In this document: positions 25,855-38,205 of the stretch, piece by piece | How the letters are laid out: each line of letters begins with the position of its first letter | Numbering within the stretch: position 1 is the first letter of the stretch | Assembly: GCA_032622095.1 (NCBI GenBank) | Contig: CP136068.1 | Location: forward strand, 130,271,989-130,335,988 | Direction of reading: 5' to 3' | DNA: 64,000 bases | Origin: Siphonodentalium dalli | Lineage: Eukaryota > Mollusca > Scaphopoda > Gadilida > Siphonodentaliidae | Notes under the pieces: model-generated | Database searches by the model: none | Seen by the model: only the letters and a program-made list of their open reading frames with translations | What the model was told of the DNA's origin: nothing | Position numbers and translations under genes: made by a program

Positions 25855-26510
25855 AATGTAGGCAGGCATCCATATTCCGGGATGTCATTGTGTCCTATCG
25901 TGTAGAAAGCATGATTAAGTAGTTAAGTGGTACACATTCAGTTTGAATGGGAATCAGTATATATACACGTTTCCTATTGGAAAACAGTTGCATACTTAGA
26001 TATTATACATCTAATATGTAGGCAAGCATCCAAATTAAGGGATGTCATGGTGTCACACCGTGTAGAAAGCATGATTAAATAGTAGAGTAGAACACATTCG
26101 GTTGGAATGTAAGTCAGTATATATACACGTTTCCTATTGGAAACACTTGCATACTTAGATAATATACATATACTATGCATATAGGCAGGCATCCACGTTC
26201 ATTGATGCCATGGTGTAATATCGTGTATAGAGCACGATTAAATAGTTAAGTAGTACACATTATGTTTGAATGAGAGTAAGTATATATACACGTATCATGT
26301 AGGAAAACAGTTGCATACCTATATAGTATGCACATAATATGTAGACAGGCATCCTAGTTCAGGGATGTCCTGGTCATATAGCGTGTAGAAAACATGATTA
26401 TATAGTTAAGTAGTACATATTCAGTTAGAATGTGAGTAAGTATATATACACGTTTCCTATTTGAAAACAGTTGCATACTTAGATATTATGCATCTGATAT
26501 GTTGGTTTTT
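25855..26510 (+). repeat. Tandem array with a unit of about 160 bp (four copies)
   Basis: Units centred on GGCAGGCATCC, GTGTAGAAAGCATGATTAA and AGTATATATACACGTTTCCT recur with a spacing of about 157-164 bp (starts near 25860, 26017, 26181 and 26338). The same module forms the right end of each 605-bp unit upstream, so the array probably grew from that module. Confidence 0.85.
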
Positions 26511-27665
26511 ATATAAAATTGGATAAATACCAACATCCCATCCAATATCCGTAAAACAAAAACATTCACACCAATCATGGACGCAACCCTCATGCAGTCA
26601 ACTATCAATGAACGGACTTCCAATCACGAGACCACAGTTTGTAGTGATGTCATCAATTCCAACGGACACAAATTGTTTTGTTATTCACTGATCATTTCAA
26701 ATGTTTTAGTTTGTTTTCGTTTTTTTGTGTATGGTTACCAATCGCCCAAACCGAGCCTTCACATGAGTAAAAGGTAACATTTTAACAGATTACTCATGGA
26801 TCCGGAAGCGATTGGAAATCATACAAATTAAACCACAAACTTAAAGCGTTATTATTGTTTATTTTACGACGAGGACCGTATTGTTTGGGCCTCGTGGAGT
26901 ATTATCATTCTGGTTGAAATCACTCGGAAGGAAACGCAATGTTTCATCTAAATGCAAAGTGGTATTGCATGCTGCGATGTTTAAAATATTCAATTTTCCA
27001 TATAAACTTCATGGTAGTGCCTTTTTGACATTTCTACAGTTTAATGTACACCATAATTTCAACGATGCTACACAACTATTCGTATTTCCTACTAACGGTG
27101 CTTCACAATATTCAACTACAATATTGCGCAATTCAAATTCTACTACGACCAATAATGCAAGTAAATAATCACATTTACTTTAACAAAAACTGCAATTGGT
27201 TCTTTTGATAGCCGAACTACGATTAATGCTGGCCTTTACTTCACTATCCTCTGTCTTGCATCCCTATAAAGCCTCAGTGGTGCTGTTATGGGAATCCTAT
27301 TCCTTCATTTCTGTCTTTTTGGGGCCTAGCGTTCTTCGGAGTATCGCCATATTCATCATATTCTTTGCCTTCCATATGGGCTGTGAAACATTTTCAAACA
27401 TACAACGAATAAACTATGTTGTGACATTCAATTCCAAATGCAAGTTATATCCAATTTCCAATCACTGGACTCTCACTTTCAAATTAATATAATTTGTTGG
27501 TAGTGTATATTTCATTACAGTTTTGCTGGGTAAAATAATTTCGAATTGGAAATTTAAAACAGTAAATTTTCTATTGATTCTGAAAACTATTCCTTATTGC
27601 AATTGCTTAAAATCAATTTTATTCAGAGATGACAGGAGTCATCTCACCCCAGCAAAGAGGTAGTA

Positions 27666-28198
27666 TGATATTGTGATATTTCTCACTATTTGCATGTCGT
27701 ATTTTCAGTGGGTAAATTATTTCATTGAACAAATGTATCCGCTATAAACTATACTTTCCCAATACATATCCAAGTATAATCCCGTGCACAATGGGCAGAT
27801 CATTAATAACAAACACCATTGTCAAATATATCCGCATGGTTTAATATTGCGGCATTAATTACAGTCCTATTCAATTTTACCGTGTATATAATTTCGCTAA
27901 TCCCGCAAAATCGAGTTCGATCATACCTGTAGCATTGTTTGTAACTTGGAAACGCACAAACACACATGTATACGAAGCTATTGTAATTTTAGATAGAGAA
28001 AAGGAATTCGTATTTTGTTGTTGCTGTCGTACACGTTTACCCGTCGGGCTGCATGCTATGCGGTCCGGCGGAGTATGTATATATATATTGTTGCTGCTGT
28101 TAAATATGTTGTTCCATGTACAAATTAAAATGACTAATTCCCCGACTCTGATCTGTCGTCTTGAACAACCTACAACCCGGAAATCAGCTCTACTACAG
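27666..28198 (+). repeat. Right LTR
   Basis: This is the second direct repeat, ending CTACTACAG and followed by TATTA, the target duplication. The purine-rich word AAAGAGGTAG immediately upstream could be a weak polypurine tract. Confidence 0.75.
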
Positions 28199-28203
28199 TA
28201 TTA

Positions 28204-29750
28204 TCTAGTCATGAGCAAACATTTGCTCATGCATCTGCATATATTGAATGATTTTCTTCCTTGATTTATTTTATGATGAGTACATTGATATTGATATTAT
28301 GTATATAGACCCCACTGAAACATGTGCTAACTGGAATGCCATGTAGTTCTCTTGAAAGAATCTCAATATCCGGCCATATGTACAAATGCTGTTAACATAA
28401 TATATAATTATCATAACGAAAATAAATTGGCTGGTTATATGGTACATGCATACCATGAATAATGACTGAGAAGTATTTAGAAAAAGTCGAATTACATTGG
28501 AAATAAGTATTTGTACTGATATTGTTATGTGTATATACAAGTGCTATCCGTTCGTTACGAAATTCTTCCGTGGTGTTTTTTTCATTAAGACCGGCAACGA
28601 CTAGGTACACGCACACATGGGATGTGGACCAGGTGTTAAATTATCTGAAACAACTGCACCCAAGTATTGGCAACTTTAACGCTGCAAGATTTATCGTTAA
28701 AACAGTGATGTTGTAGTTTTAACATGATTGTGCCAGCAGAGTTCAGGCAGTGTAGTGCTCGGCCGTGTCGCATGTGGCAGCCATCTTGGATTTTGATGGT
28801 TGCATGACTAAATCCTTTGGCTCATCATACATGTCACATTCCTCATGATCATCACAAAATGTCATATGGATCTTTGAGGTGACATGTAAATGTGAGCTGT
28901 CAATTTTTTTAATTTCACATTTTAGTTCATCGGCACACTCTTCAGCTCACATTTATCGAAGAATTGTTTTGAAAATGTATAGGCATGTTTATGTTCACTT
29001 CTATATGTGGGAGCTATTAAATTGTAATTCATTCTCAAACAAAAAACATGGCCGCCAGCAGCCATCTTGTACGTTACTCTTTGCATAACAAAATCGTTCG
29101 GCATGCCATACATTCAGTTGGCTGTACATGTTGACCTCTAGCATTACTTATACATAGAAACTTGCCATATTACTTATTGGGCATTGACTGTAAAGTGTGC
29201 GTTATCCCATCTCCAAGTTGAGCAACATTGTCATTGACACTTTCGATCATTAATGTATGATATACTATAGACCAATCCGTATGTAACCCAAAGAACGTCG
29301 ATATACAGTGATTCTATGCGTCATGTTTTTGTTTTACTTTTTATAGTTGCATTAAGGATTCCAGACCTCCAATTATAACAATATAACATATTTAATTTAA
29401 AATCGTCTTTGTATCTTTATTCTGTTATGAAAACCAAGCGTGACACGTAAAGTAGACACAAAATTACCATATATATCATTAGGTCAATGAACAGTTAACA
29501 GAAATGTTCTTTTATTTCTCTCAAAATATTGAGAAATAGCCGAGTGAGTCTTCTGTACACGATAATGGTAAATCCCGGGTATAAATTAACGGCAAAATAA
29601 CACCTTTTTAGACTTAGGGGTGAAGGAAAGGACCTATCGGCCCTTTCGACCATCCCGGGGCTTGCCCACCCAGACACTCCCTGTAAACCTTTTTAGACTC
29701 ATGAGATATATTACTGTGCAAATATAATGTTACACAATACACGAACTTTC
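28204..29750. other. No gene; contains a diverged third copy of the CATCTTGG-type repeat at 28741-29150
   Basis: The segment 28741-29150 has two modules with GGCAGCCATCTTGGATTT or GCAGCCATCTTG, followed by GCATGACTAAAT- or TGCATAACAAAA-like words and a GACCTCTAG word. This is the layout also seen at 31338-31700 and 46270-46700. Around 29590-29690 a TTTCGACCATCCCGGG word matches the repeat near 14385. No real gene is apparent. Confidence 0.5.
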
Positions 29751-29754
29751 GATC

Positions 29755-30140
29755 CTTCTAGGGATCTTTATCAAGTGAAGTGGATCGTTATCGTAGGCGT
29801 TCGCCGTCGTCATGACGCTATGCATGCATTATTTCGCGCGAAATCATGGAGTCCGACGAAACTGGATAGAAATCCGGCGTCTCTGTTGAGCCCTGTCTTG
29901 ATCGTGTCCAGCTCGCATATCAAACTGATCGACTTTCTTCTCACCCGAACATATGGCAAGCCTCCCCTTAATATGCGAACTTTTAGATTGTTCAACGAAT
30001 GGTTGGGCAGGTTGAAATGTTCGCCGACTGGCAGGGAAGTGTTATGTGATGTCATAGGAAATCGATGTCCTCGCATACGTTGCCTTAACGATTGTCCCAT
30101 TTCTCCGACGTAGTATATATCCGGACATATATCACATTAT
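29755..30140 (-). pseudogene. Penelope-like element GIY-YIG endonuclease fragment
   Basis: On the minus strand the frame reads YYVGEMGQSLRQRMRGHRF, the GIY-YIG core with its Gly-Glu and catalytic Arg region. Then come PVGEHFNLPNHSLNNLKVRIL, ICELDTIKTGLNRDAGFLSSF and a short tail toward 29760. This order is that of the endonuclease domain at the C-terminus of Penelope-like retroelements, which cuts target DNA. The start of the domain is near 30140 and no reverse transcriptase lies upstream, so this is a truncated copy. The TCTAGGGATCTTTATCAAGT segment just past the frame also looks typical of these elements. Confidence 0.82.
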
Positions 30141-30144
30141 ATGA

Positions 30145-31337
30145 CATATACAACACATCGAGAGCTACACTTGTATTATCTGTTCGCATAATTATAATTC
30201 ATAAAAGTCCCTCCACACGAATAATAGACCATTTCAAGTCATACTTGTATAACCTCTAGGAGAATCCATTTAATAAAGACATGGATAAGAAATATTTCTC
30301 ACTTTCATTTGCAGACACCATATGTGAACAAGGCAAATATCTTGATGACATATTGTTACCTATGATAAAGAGTGACATAGAGGCTCCAAGCAATACACAC
30401 GAAACGGTAGGTCATAAGATGGAGTAGTTGCGTCTGTTAGATTGAAATTGGGATATTTATGTAAGGTTTTCATAAGCTGCGATGGAAGGATGTGTATAGA
30501 TATTGACGTCATGGTGTTTCCGTAGTGGTTCTTGTTTTCGATTGATCAAATATGATGGCTTGAACTCAGAAAGGCACTGTACAAACGCTACTCATTTGGT
30601 AGACATGCATTTATAAGTGAAACATGATTTGCTATCATGCGGTATAGAACATGCCTACTCTTTGGGTAAACAGAAATATGTACACAATTCTACATATTTG
30701 TGTATAAATTCCCTCATAATTATGTGTAGTAAACATTACCCCTTTTTGTTTAATAACTTCGTATGCCCTTACCGTTAATACACAGCACCCTTTGTGCACC
30801 GTAAATATTTGTATAACAAGCTACTCATTTGTGTATCATTTAGTACACAATGTGCGTATTGTATAGTATGTATAGGCCTACACACTTTATGTCCATTATC
30901 GTTATGCACTTTCTGCTTAAATACAATGGATATTTCGATGACATTGTTAGCATTAAAGTTAACATAGAATCAGAACCGAGTGTTCAAGATCACTGAATTT
31001 AAGCCATCATATTAACATTTTTTAATCACCCAAAATAAAACCACGAAGAACGTGATAGTAAGATATTTCATACTTGATAAATGGACATAACTTCAGCGAC
31101 ATTTGACTTATTCGTTTACCAGAATTTAACAATCCAGTTATGTAAGAAAGCACTGGTTTCAATTAATAATGGTTTGCAATCTGGAGCCAGTATCAAAGTC
31201 ACCTCTTCAGTATGCCATTAGCAAATCAAGTATATATTCAGAGTTGTTACAGCTGAAAATCAGTTGGACCTATGAAGATCCTATAATAAATCAGCGGAAT
31301 AACAGTTAGGTATCAACCTAGAATCAGCGGTTGCAAT
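30145..31337. other. No recognisable gene
   Basis: AT-rich, with a cluster of GTGTA/TACAC words at 30680-30890 but no regular period. Nothing else can be supported. Confidence 0.45.
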
Positions 31338-33452
31338 TAATCCAAGATGGCTACCGGCAGCCATGATTTTTATCGAAAATAGTTCAAATTCGAATGAAGT
31401 GATCCCAGACATGCCTGTAAATTTTCAAAACATTTCTGCTATAAACGTTGGTTGCAAAATGTGATTCAAATTTTAAATCCAAGATGGGTACCGGAGGCCA
31501 TGTTTTGTTATCGAATAAGGGAACAAATATGTGGCTCCCAGTTGGAGGTCACCCTGAAGATCCATATGCAGTTTGGTGACAATTTGGTGAGGGATACAGC
31601 CTGCAGGATGGGCCGATATGTTTTGTCATGCAGAGAGTAAAACACAAGACGGTTGTTTTTTGACTAATTTTGATTAAAAACCATGTTCCCATCTAAAGGT
31701 CACTCCGTAGATCCATATGAAGTTTCTTGAGATCGGACAAGGGATGTGGCCTGATTGGTTAGTCCGGCAGCCAACCCGTATTCCCTTGGGGATGTATGCA
31801 TTTTCTGGTACAGTTGTATTCTCACTTTGTTAACCACAATATGGTGCTTTTTTGACGATATACAGGTAGGTGTGGACATCCGGGGCGTTTTAAATAAATC
31901 AACATCGCATCCAACACGGCTGCTGTTTTTTCTAGAACAGACACTAAGTCAATTCGAGAATAATGTATGTCAAATGTATATATGTTGCTTTGTTATGACA
32001 TCGCGTCATCTGTTAGTCCGTAAAATTGTAAACCGATATGAAGATGACTGCAAAAATGGCGACCAAATTTGAAAATTTAAACTATTTGTACTTGTATTTC
32101 ATATATCAGCTTTTGTTTTTAAGACATGGCGTTTCGTGGCTTACTTTTTCAACATGCATTCTATGACACCATTATTGGCATGAAATGTGATATTTGTGAG
32201 GACCCGACTCTTCCCAACCCCTCGCAGAATCGACGTTAAAGAACGGGGTAGGAAATATCTCCTTTCCTATTATAGTAATTTTAAAGAATCAATGTACAAA
32301 ACTGAAATAGACAAGTGAGGAGAGTTACTTGACATAAGATGTGGCTAATGGAGGACGTTGTCATATATGACCAGTATACATTACGCGTATCGTATCTATG
32401 GAGTAAATGATTCATTCCTCTTATCCCAAATAGTTTCTTGGCACAGAATGTCAACTTTTCCTCTCCGAAATGGATTACTACAATTTGAAAAAGTGCAATA
32501 TTTACTCAAAAAGAAATGTTCGTAGATCTACGATAACTTGGTGTGTCACATTGGGGAATAATTGACTAAGGTGGCCCAAGATGACTCACAAACTGGTAAC
32601 CAGAGTTGTTGGGGAAAATCGAACATTCCACTTTGTTTTGGGCTTATAATTTTGAAGTTGGCCCTTTACAGGTCGTGATATTTAATCACTGGAACAAATG
32701 ATATAATTCAATCACTCCAACCTTTGTTCCATCCGGTATCCGAAACTATTCATTATGAAAAACGTAATGTGATGTTTTCAGAACTTTTTGTTGGGCCACA
32801 GCAATATTTTAAGACAACATAACTGAAATGAACGGTACATGTAACTACTGCTGTGACATACGATAACGACATATAGCGACAATTATGATGAGAGTAATCT
32901 ACCAAAACAAGTAAAATGTAAACCATTTTCGCATCACTGGTCTGCGACCGAAAAGGATTTACAATATCACTGCCCTGGTATGATATTCACCCAGAACCAC
33001 ATATTAAGATACCATCAAATTAATATAATGCGGGCCTAGGTGTCATATACATGTGGTTTTATCATTGTCTGGGTCAGAAACTGTATGGCCTTGCCCCATA
33101 TGAGGTGGCTGTGAGATGGAGTGTATGTACGCATTAAGAGACTGTGACCATTGGCATTGAAGTACGTAGCGATAGATGGCTCAGCATTCAAGACACTTCC
33201 ATGTGAGCTTAGTGGGGAATCAGATCATTTACAATAGTCACAGGTGCTGTCACAATGATTAAGGGCTTTAAATTAAATATGGAAATGTTGTCTTACAACC
33301 AATGGTAGGACTCCATAGCTTCCCATCACTTTCGATCTTGCTAAATCATTAGTATACTTTTCATTTGTTTCTGTTTGTACTGTGTAACACACAACCAGTT
33401 GTTGACAATCGAGTGAAAACGATTAAAGTACTGATTCGCGTTGAAAAATTTG
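31338..33452 (+). repeat. Non-coding repeat family, copy A left part (inverted copy at 43968-46612)
   Basis: The segment matches the reverse complement of 44500-46612 in order. Examples are TCGAAAATAGTTCAAATTCG near 31373, GAGGAGAGTTACTTG near 32316, and GTTTCTGTTTGTACTGTG near 33367. The copy stops at 33452, where a transposon begins, and resumes at 37808. Frames within are not conserved between copies. Confidence 0.85.
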
Positions 33453-36400
33453 TCGCAACCTGATTTCCAGGTTGTCCTAAGTTACCCTTTTGGTGAAAAT
33501 GAGATATTGGTATCGTTGAAACCAGAATTTCATAACGCTTCTAATGGTGGAAACTGGAAGTTCGTATTTTCAATTCTCGCGAAGATATCAGGCATTCTTT
33601 TTTGTCCGTTGTAGTTGAAACACACTGTATTTAACTTCCAGGTTGTCACATCTCATTTTAAGCATTATAGCCTTATTTCCACTCTGAACTGGAATTCTTT
33701 GACTACTGTATTAGCGACACAGGACATTGTGGTATTGAAGATATGCTTGGAACAAAATAGAATTGTCACAATTTCATGTGATGGGCATGCACATTGTTTC
33801 ATAATTATAGGACAACATGGAATTGAATTGGGTTGTTATAACTAACGTATATATTTATATAATATCAGTATCTACATGCAGTATGATTCGGGAATTTTCG
33901 GGAAAGTTGCGTAAACATTCTGGCAATTTGTATGATTCGGAGGGGGGTTGTGGTATTAAATTTCAGGATTTTTGTCATATTTCTGCCCGAAATATACACA
34001 ATTTTGCATTATATTTTAATATATGCAAAAATATTGGATACATACCACATATTTAACATGAATCGAAACTACATAATAGCAGACCCACGATACAACTTTG
34101 TTCGTCGGCAGGGGTGTGGCGAAGGTGTCCTGAATGGGAGGAGGTTCCCAACTTCCCACGTCAGACATTTCGATTGCACCACCAGTCGTAGCTTCCCAAT
34201 GTGTACCCGTCTTAAGTCCCCATTTTTCAAAAGTATTGAAATTATGTGGATATTGATATTTGTTAGATGTAGGACACATCAGCATGTTATATATATTTGT
34301 CTCCGAGACATGCCGAGCGTTGCCATTTGTGCATATCTATACTATGGCTAACGCCCGTAGATATCACATTCCACCGGTACAAAACCTGGGAACTTGTTGA
34401 GGTTCTGACCCGTTCTGACGGGGAAATTTGTAATATTGAATAAACATGACAGGAAATATATTTCTTTGTCAATACTTGTTCGTCAATAATTTACTTCACA
34501 TTAGGGGGTGGTTCCAGCTCGAGATTGCATGCACTTTGTGACTTTTGTGAGCCGATATCGTAATAAACATTGCAAATAGTAATTCGGGAAAAATTCCGTA
34601 AATTTATTGCGATGCAAAGAAAGATAGGTCACAAAATCACTTAAAGCGTACAATTTGGAGTGTTAACCATGCAGAGTAGAGATCCATAGCATAGTCAAGT
34701 TTTGACTAATCAGGCTAACTGGTGTCTCAACCCCCCGCTTAATAGTATACCAGACCAACCGACGAGTGTCCCAGTCCATCGAAATGGCGTCCCAAATCAG
34801 CCAAATTGTGTCGCATACCACCTAATAAGTATCCCAATCTACCCAACTGTGGTCCTAAAGTATCTAAATCATGTACAAACCCGCCAAAATGAGTGTTACA
34901 TACCATCTGATTATCATATATACATGTACGTGTATGCCACACACGGAGTGTCCCAAATCATGCATGGATGTGGTGTCCCAAACCACCCAATGAGTGTCTC
35001 AAACCAACCATCAATTGAGTACCCCAAACCACCCAATGGGTGTTCCAAACCAACACATGAGTATCCATAACCATCAAGTAATGTCCCAAGCCACCCGACG
35101 ATTGCCACAAACCAAACAGGAGTGTCTAAAAATATTCAAGTATTGTCTCCAACCACCCCCTGAATGTCCCACCCATACAATGAGTGTCCACACAATGAGA
35201 AAACTACCCATCGAATATCTCAAACCATCCAGCGAGTATATCATGGTTTGGTAAACTCATTGGATATTTTGGAACAGTCATTCGATGGTCTGGAATAATG
35301 GAGGGTGTGTACACTATTTGAAAGTTTTGAGATGACAGTTAGTAGATGTTTTGTGACGCCTGTTTTGAAGGTTTGGGAACTTATTTGATGGTTTGTGATA
35401 CTAGTTTTATGGTTTGGGTCACAAGCTGGGTTGTTTGTGACACCAGTTGGATAGTTTGGGACACCAATTGGTTGGATTTGGGCCGTTTGGGACACTACAT
35501 GTAGTTGAATCGATTGAGACGACATTTGGGTGGTTTTGGACACATGTTGTATGACATAGGGCACTAGCCAGATGGATTTGGCAACTAGATGTGTGGCATA
35601 AGGTATATAATGCAAGGATGCCTATTTGACACTATTTATGGGGTTTCTGTCACCCAGACCCACTGTATGGTTTGTGACACTTTTTGTGTGACATTGGGCG
35701 TTCATTCAATGGTTTGATAGACTCGTTGTGCGGACGTTGTATGGTTTGGAACACTCATTGGATGGCTAGGGACACTCATTTTGGGTAGTTTGAGATCCCT
35801 GTTGGGTGGCTTGGGACACAACCTGGGCGAGTTGGAACACCAATTGTATAGTTTGTAGCACTACCAGTGTAGTTTGGAATATTCCTTGAATTATTGGTTC
35901 GGGCATTAACCGGGTGGATTGAGACATCATTTGGGTATTCGGGATGCATGGTTTGGGGTACTATATGTGTGGGTACTATTTGCATATGGTTGTAGGTATT
36001 ATATCCGGCTGGTTAAGGAAACTCTTTGGGTTGGTTGCATGGGACAATCTTTCGGAAGTTTGGGACAATATTTGGATTTGGGGCTCCGTGTCGTATGGAT
36101 TTGGATACTCACATGTTAGTCTTGCATCCTACGTGGGTGATCTGTAACTCTGTATATGGGTTGCTACACTCGTTTGGTTTGGGACACTCATTTTATGCAT
36201 TATGAAACCAATTAGTGGTTTTGGAAACTATTATGATGGCATATATCACTACATATTGGCTATCAATTTATTCAATTCATTCGATATGTGAAATGTTAGC
36301 GAAAAATATACAAACACATTTCAATTGTTGACTTCCGATCGCAATTTTCGCCGTCATTTTGAAACATTTTAAAACACCGAATTGACAAATCGTCGGGCTA

Positions 36401-37807
36401 TGACTTTTAACCATTTACGCCTATAGTTTTCATATAAATGACAAACATACCATGTTACTATAATTCCGTTTGCCATTTTGCTGGCCATTTTTTATTTTTG
36501 CAGTCAAATTATGCATGAAATGGTTATGACATGGCAACAAGAATAATGCGTTTCTGATGCAGTTTTCTGTCACATTTAAAACATTAAAGTCAGCGAGTAT
36601 ATACTCCCGGAATATAAGGATATAAAGGATATCTTGACCACCATCTTTCCTGTTACATACACGGACATCTTTCACAGTCGAAATAGTTTTGAGCAGACAT
36701 GCTAATGAACAAAAATTAAATGGATTAAATATATATATATAATCCTGGGGGACCTTGTTCACGGAATAAAATTCCAATTTTCATATAATTTTCTCACATG
36801 TTTTTTTTTTTGCATTTGTTTACCTAAATATAACGACATACCATCCATGAAACGCATCAAAATATAGGATATGTTATTGTGTGGTCGTATGTTGCAGTCA
36901 GGGAACTCGACTCAATGTTTGTAGTCGGCAGATTTGTTGACTTCCAATTTCACCATTTTTTGTTTGTTTACATATTCTTGTCGCTTGACCTAAAAAAGAC
37001 GAGTTTCCCATCCCGGGATGCATGGGGATTTTGGATACGTTATTGTATAGGTATAGTCACATTCACCAACAACAAAATAGGACACTATATCAAAGAGCTG
37101 TAAGCAATTTTGCTCAAAGCGCTTTTTATATAAAAAAAGCTTAGTACCTATTTGTTCTTGGTTTACTTCAAAATCGAGTCTAAGCGACTAGAATATATAG
37201 TGTCCTCCGCTTTTGAGCGAGTGTCAAGTTAGTCCGTTTCAGATTTATATGGGACTTGACAATGTGTCATGTCAACGCTTTAATTGACCAAATTCCGACA
37301 TACATATAAAAGTTAGACAATACCTTAGTTGAAATGAAAAAATGCATCGTAGAATATCATCTGGGTTAGCGTACATAGAACAATTATATGTCATATGCTC
37401 TCTGAATTCCAAGATGTCCTGTTAAGATTCAGACCTGTGAGATTATCTTGTTTGTTCTAAGTGATAATTATCCTAATAGTTCTGTCACATAGAACAAGGT
37501 GGTTTTTCTGACGAATGTCAGTTCATTGATGTCATTTGAACTATTCATAGTATAATTAAGTTCCAGTATGTCCTAAGTACCAAAATATACACCCTACCTG
37601 CAGTATTCTTCACAAAACAGGATTACATTTAATTTATGAATTGTGATGCTTATTTATTCTAATAAAGGAATGACTTTCCAATCGGACAATGTTAAAAGTA
37701 TATCCATAGTCTTAATAGTGACCCGCATCGGAGATTCAAACTTTAAAAATCGATTATCTCAAAAACATAAAAAAATGCACTTAGGACAACCTGGACATCA
37801 GGTCGCG
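33453..37807. mobile_element. 4.36-kb DNA transposon-like element with terminal inverted repeats
   Basis: The left end reads CGCAACCTGATTTCCAGG and continues TTGTCCTAAGT. The complement of the right end reads CGCGACCTGATGTCCAGG and continues TTGTCCTAAGT, giving about 30 bp of inverted repeat. AAATTTG flanks both sides (33446-33452 and 37808-37814), consistent with a 7-bp target duplication. The related repeat at 43968-46612 has one uninterrupted version of the site near 44490-44520. I find no transposase motif. Frames at 33615-34351 and 36430-37103 are unrecognised and not convincing, so it is probably non-autonomous. Confidence 0.75.
34700..36250. repeat. Divergent degenerate minisatellite palindrome inside the 4.36-kb element
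   Basis: From about 34700 to 35240 the plus strand carries degenerate 20-22-bp units close to CCAAACCACCCAATGAGTGT. From about 35245 to 36250 it carries the complementary orientation, close to GGTTTGGGACACTCATTG. The switch occurs at one centre near 35245. Translated, the units give Pro-Asn-His/Gln-Pro-rich frames on both strands (34702-35615), which are by-products. Units differ a good deal from one another. Confidence 0.85.
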
Positions 37808-38205
37808 AAATTTGAATCACATTTGGAATTCCATAGACCAATTGTGACAGTTTTAAGTTGTTCCAATGTGGATTGCATTTTACAGTTTGCACAAAAGTCA
37901 TGAATTGGTACAATGGTTAACCTTCACCAATAAGGATATTTTGCTGTCAAAGCGAATATTGACACATTTTCTTAGTCTAGGGGTGGAATTGGAGAAGTGA
38001 ATTTTCCCAATTTTCCTACAAGGGCCATTATTTAACACAGCTGTCAGCCAATTGTGATTAAGAAATCGGCTGTTTTGAAAGAGGTCACACCACAGTGACC
38101 ACAATTTTGATTACGAAACGGGAAGTGCAGATTTCTCACAGCCACATAATTACTCATGATGTATGCTGAGCTAAAATGTCACGGTGTGTTGGTCACAACA
38201 TTAAT
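37808..38205 (+). repeat. Non-coding repeat family, copy A right part
   Basis: This resumes copy A after the inserted element and matches the complement of 43968-44500. Examples are CACATTTGGAATTCCATAGACC near 37819 (cited in part) and TGTCACGGTGTGTTGGTCAC near 38177. It ends where copy B begins at about 43968. Confidence 0.85.

Larger units (their letters stand above)
21677..28198 (+). mobile_element. Non-autonomous LTR retrotransposon (6.5 kb, no gag-pol)
   Basis: Two direct repeats of about 534 bp, at 21677-22209 and 27666-28198, begin TGATATTGTG and end CTACTACAG. The sequence TATTA flanks the pair on both sides (21672-21676 and 28199-28203), consistent with a 5-bp target duplication. 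The repeats differ at only a handful of positions, about 1-2 percent, so insertion was fairly recent. The 5.45 kb between them shows no protease, reverse transcriptase, RNase H or integrase motif and is largely repeats, so it is a large retrotransposon derivative mobilised in trans. The element's own strand is uncertain; plus is assumed from an ATTAAA signal in the repeat. Confidence 0.75.

Noticed and set aside
23558-26510. CRISPR-like repeat array
   Set aside because: Units are adjacent, 160-605 bp long and without unique spacers, in a eukaryotic retroelement.
34702-35615. Proline/asparagine-rich repeat proteins on both strands
   Set aside because: They are translations of the degenerate 20-22-bp minisatellite. 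Frames exist on both strands and change at unit-length variation, so no gene is supported.
36430-36777. 115-residue minus-strand protein as transposase of the 4.36-kb element
   Set aside because: No DDE or helix-turn-helix pattern is visible and the composition is like the surrounding AT-rich DNA.
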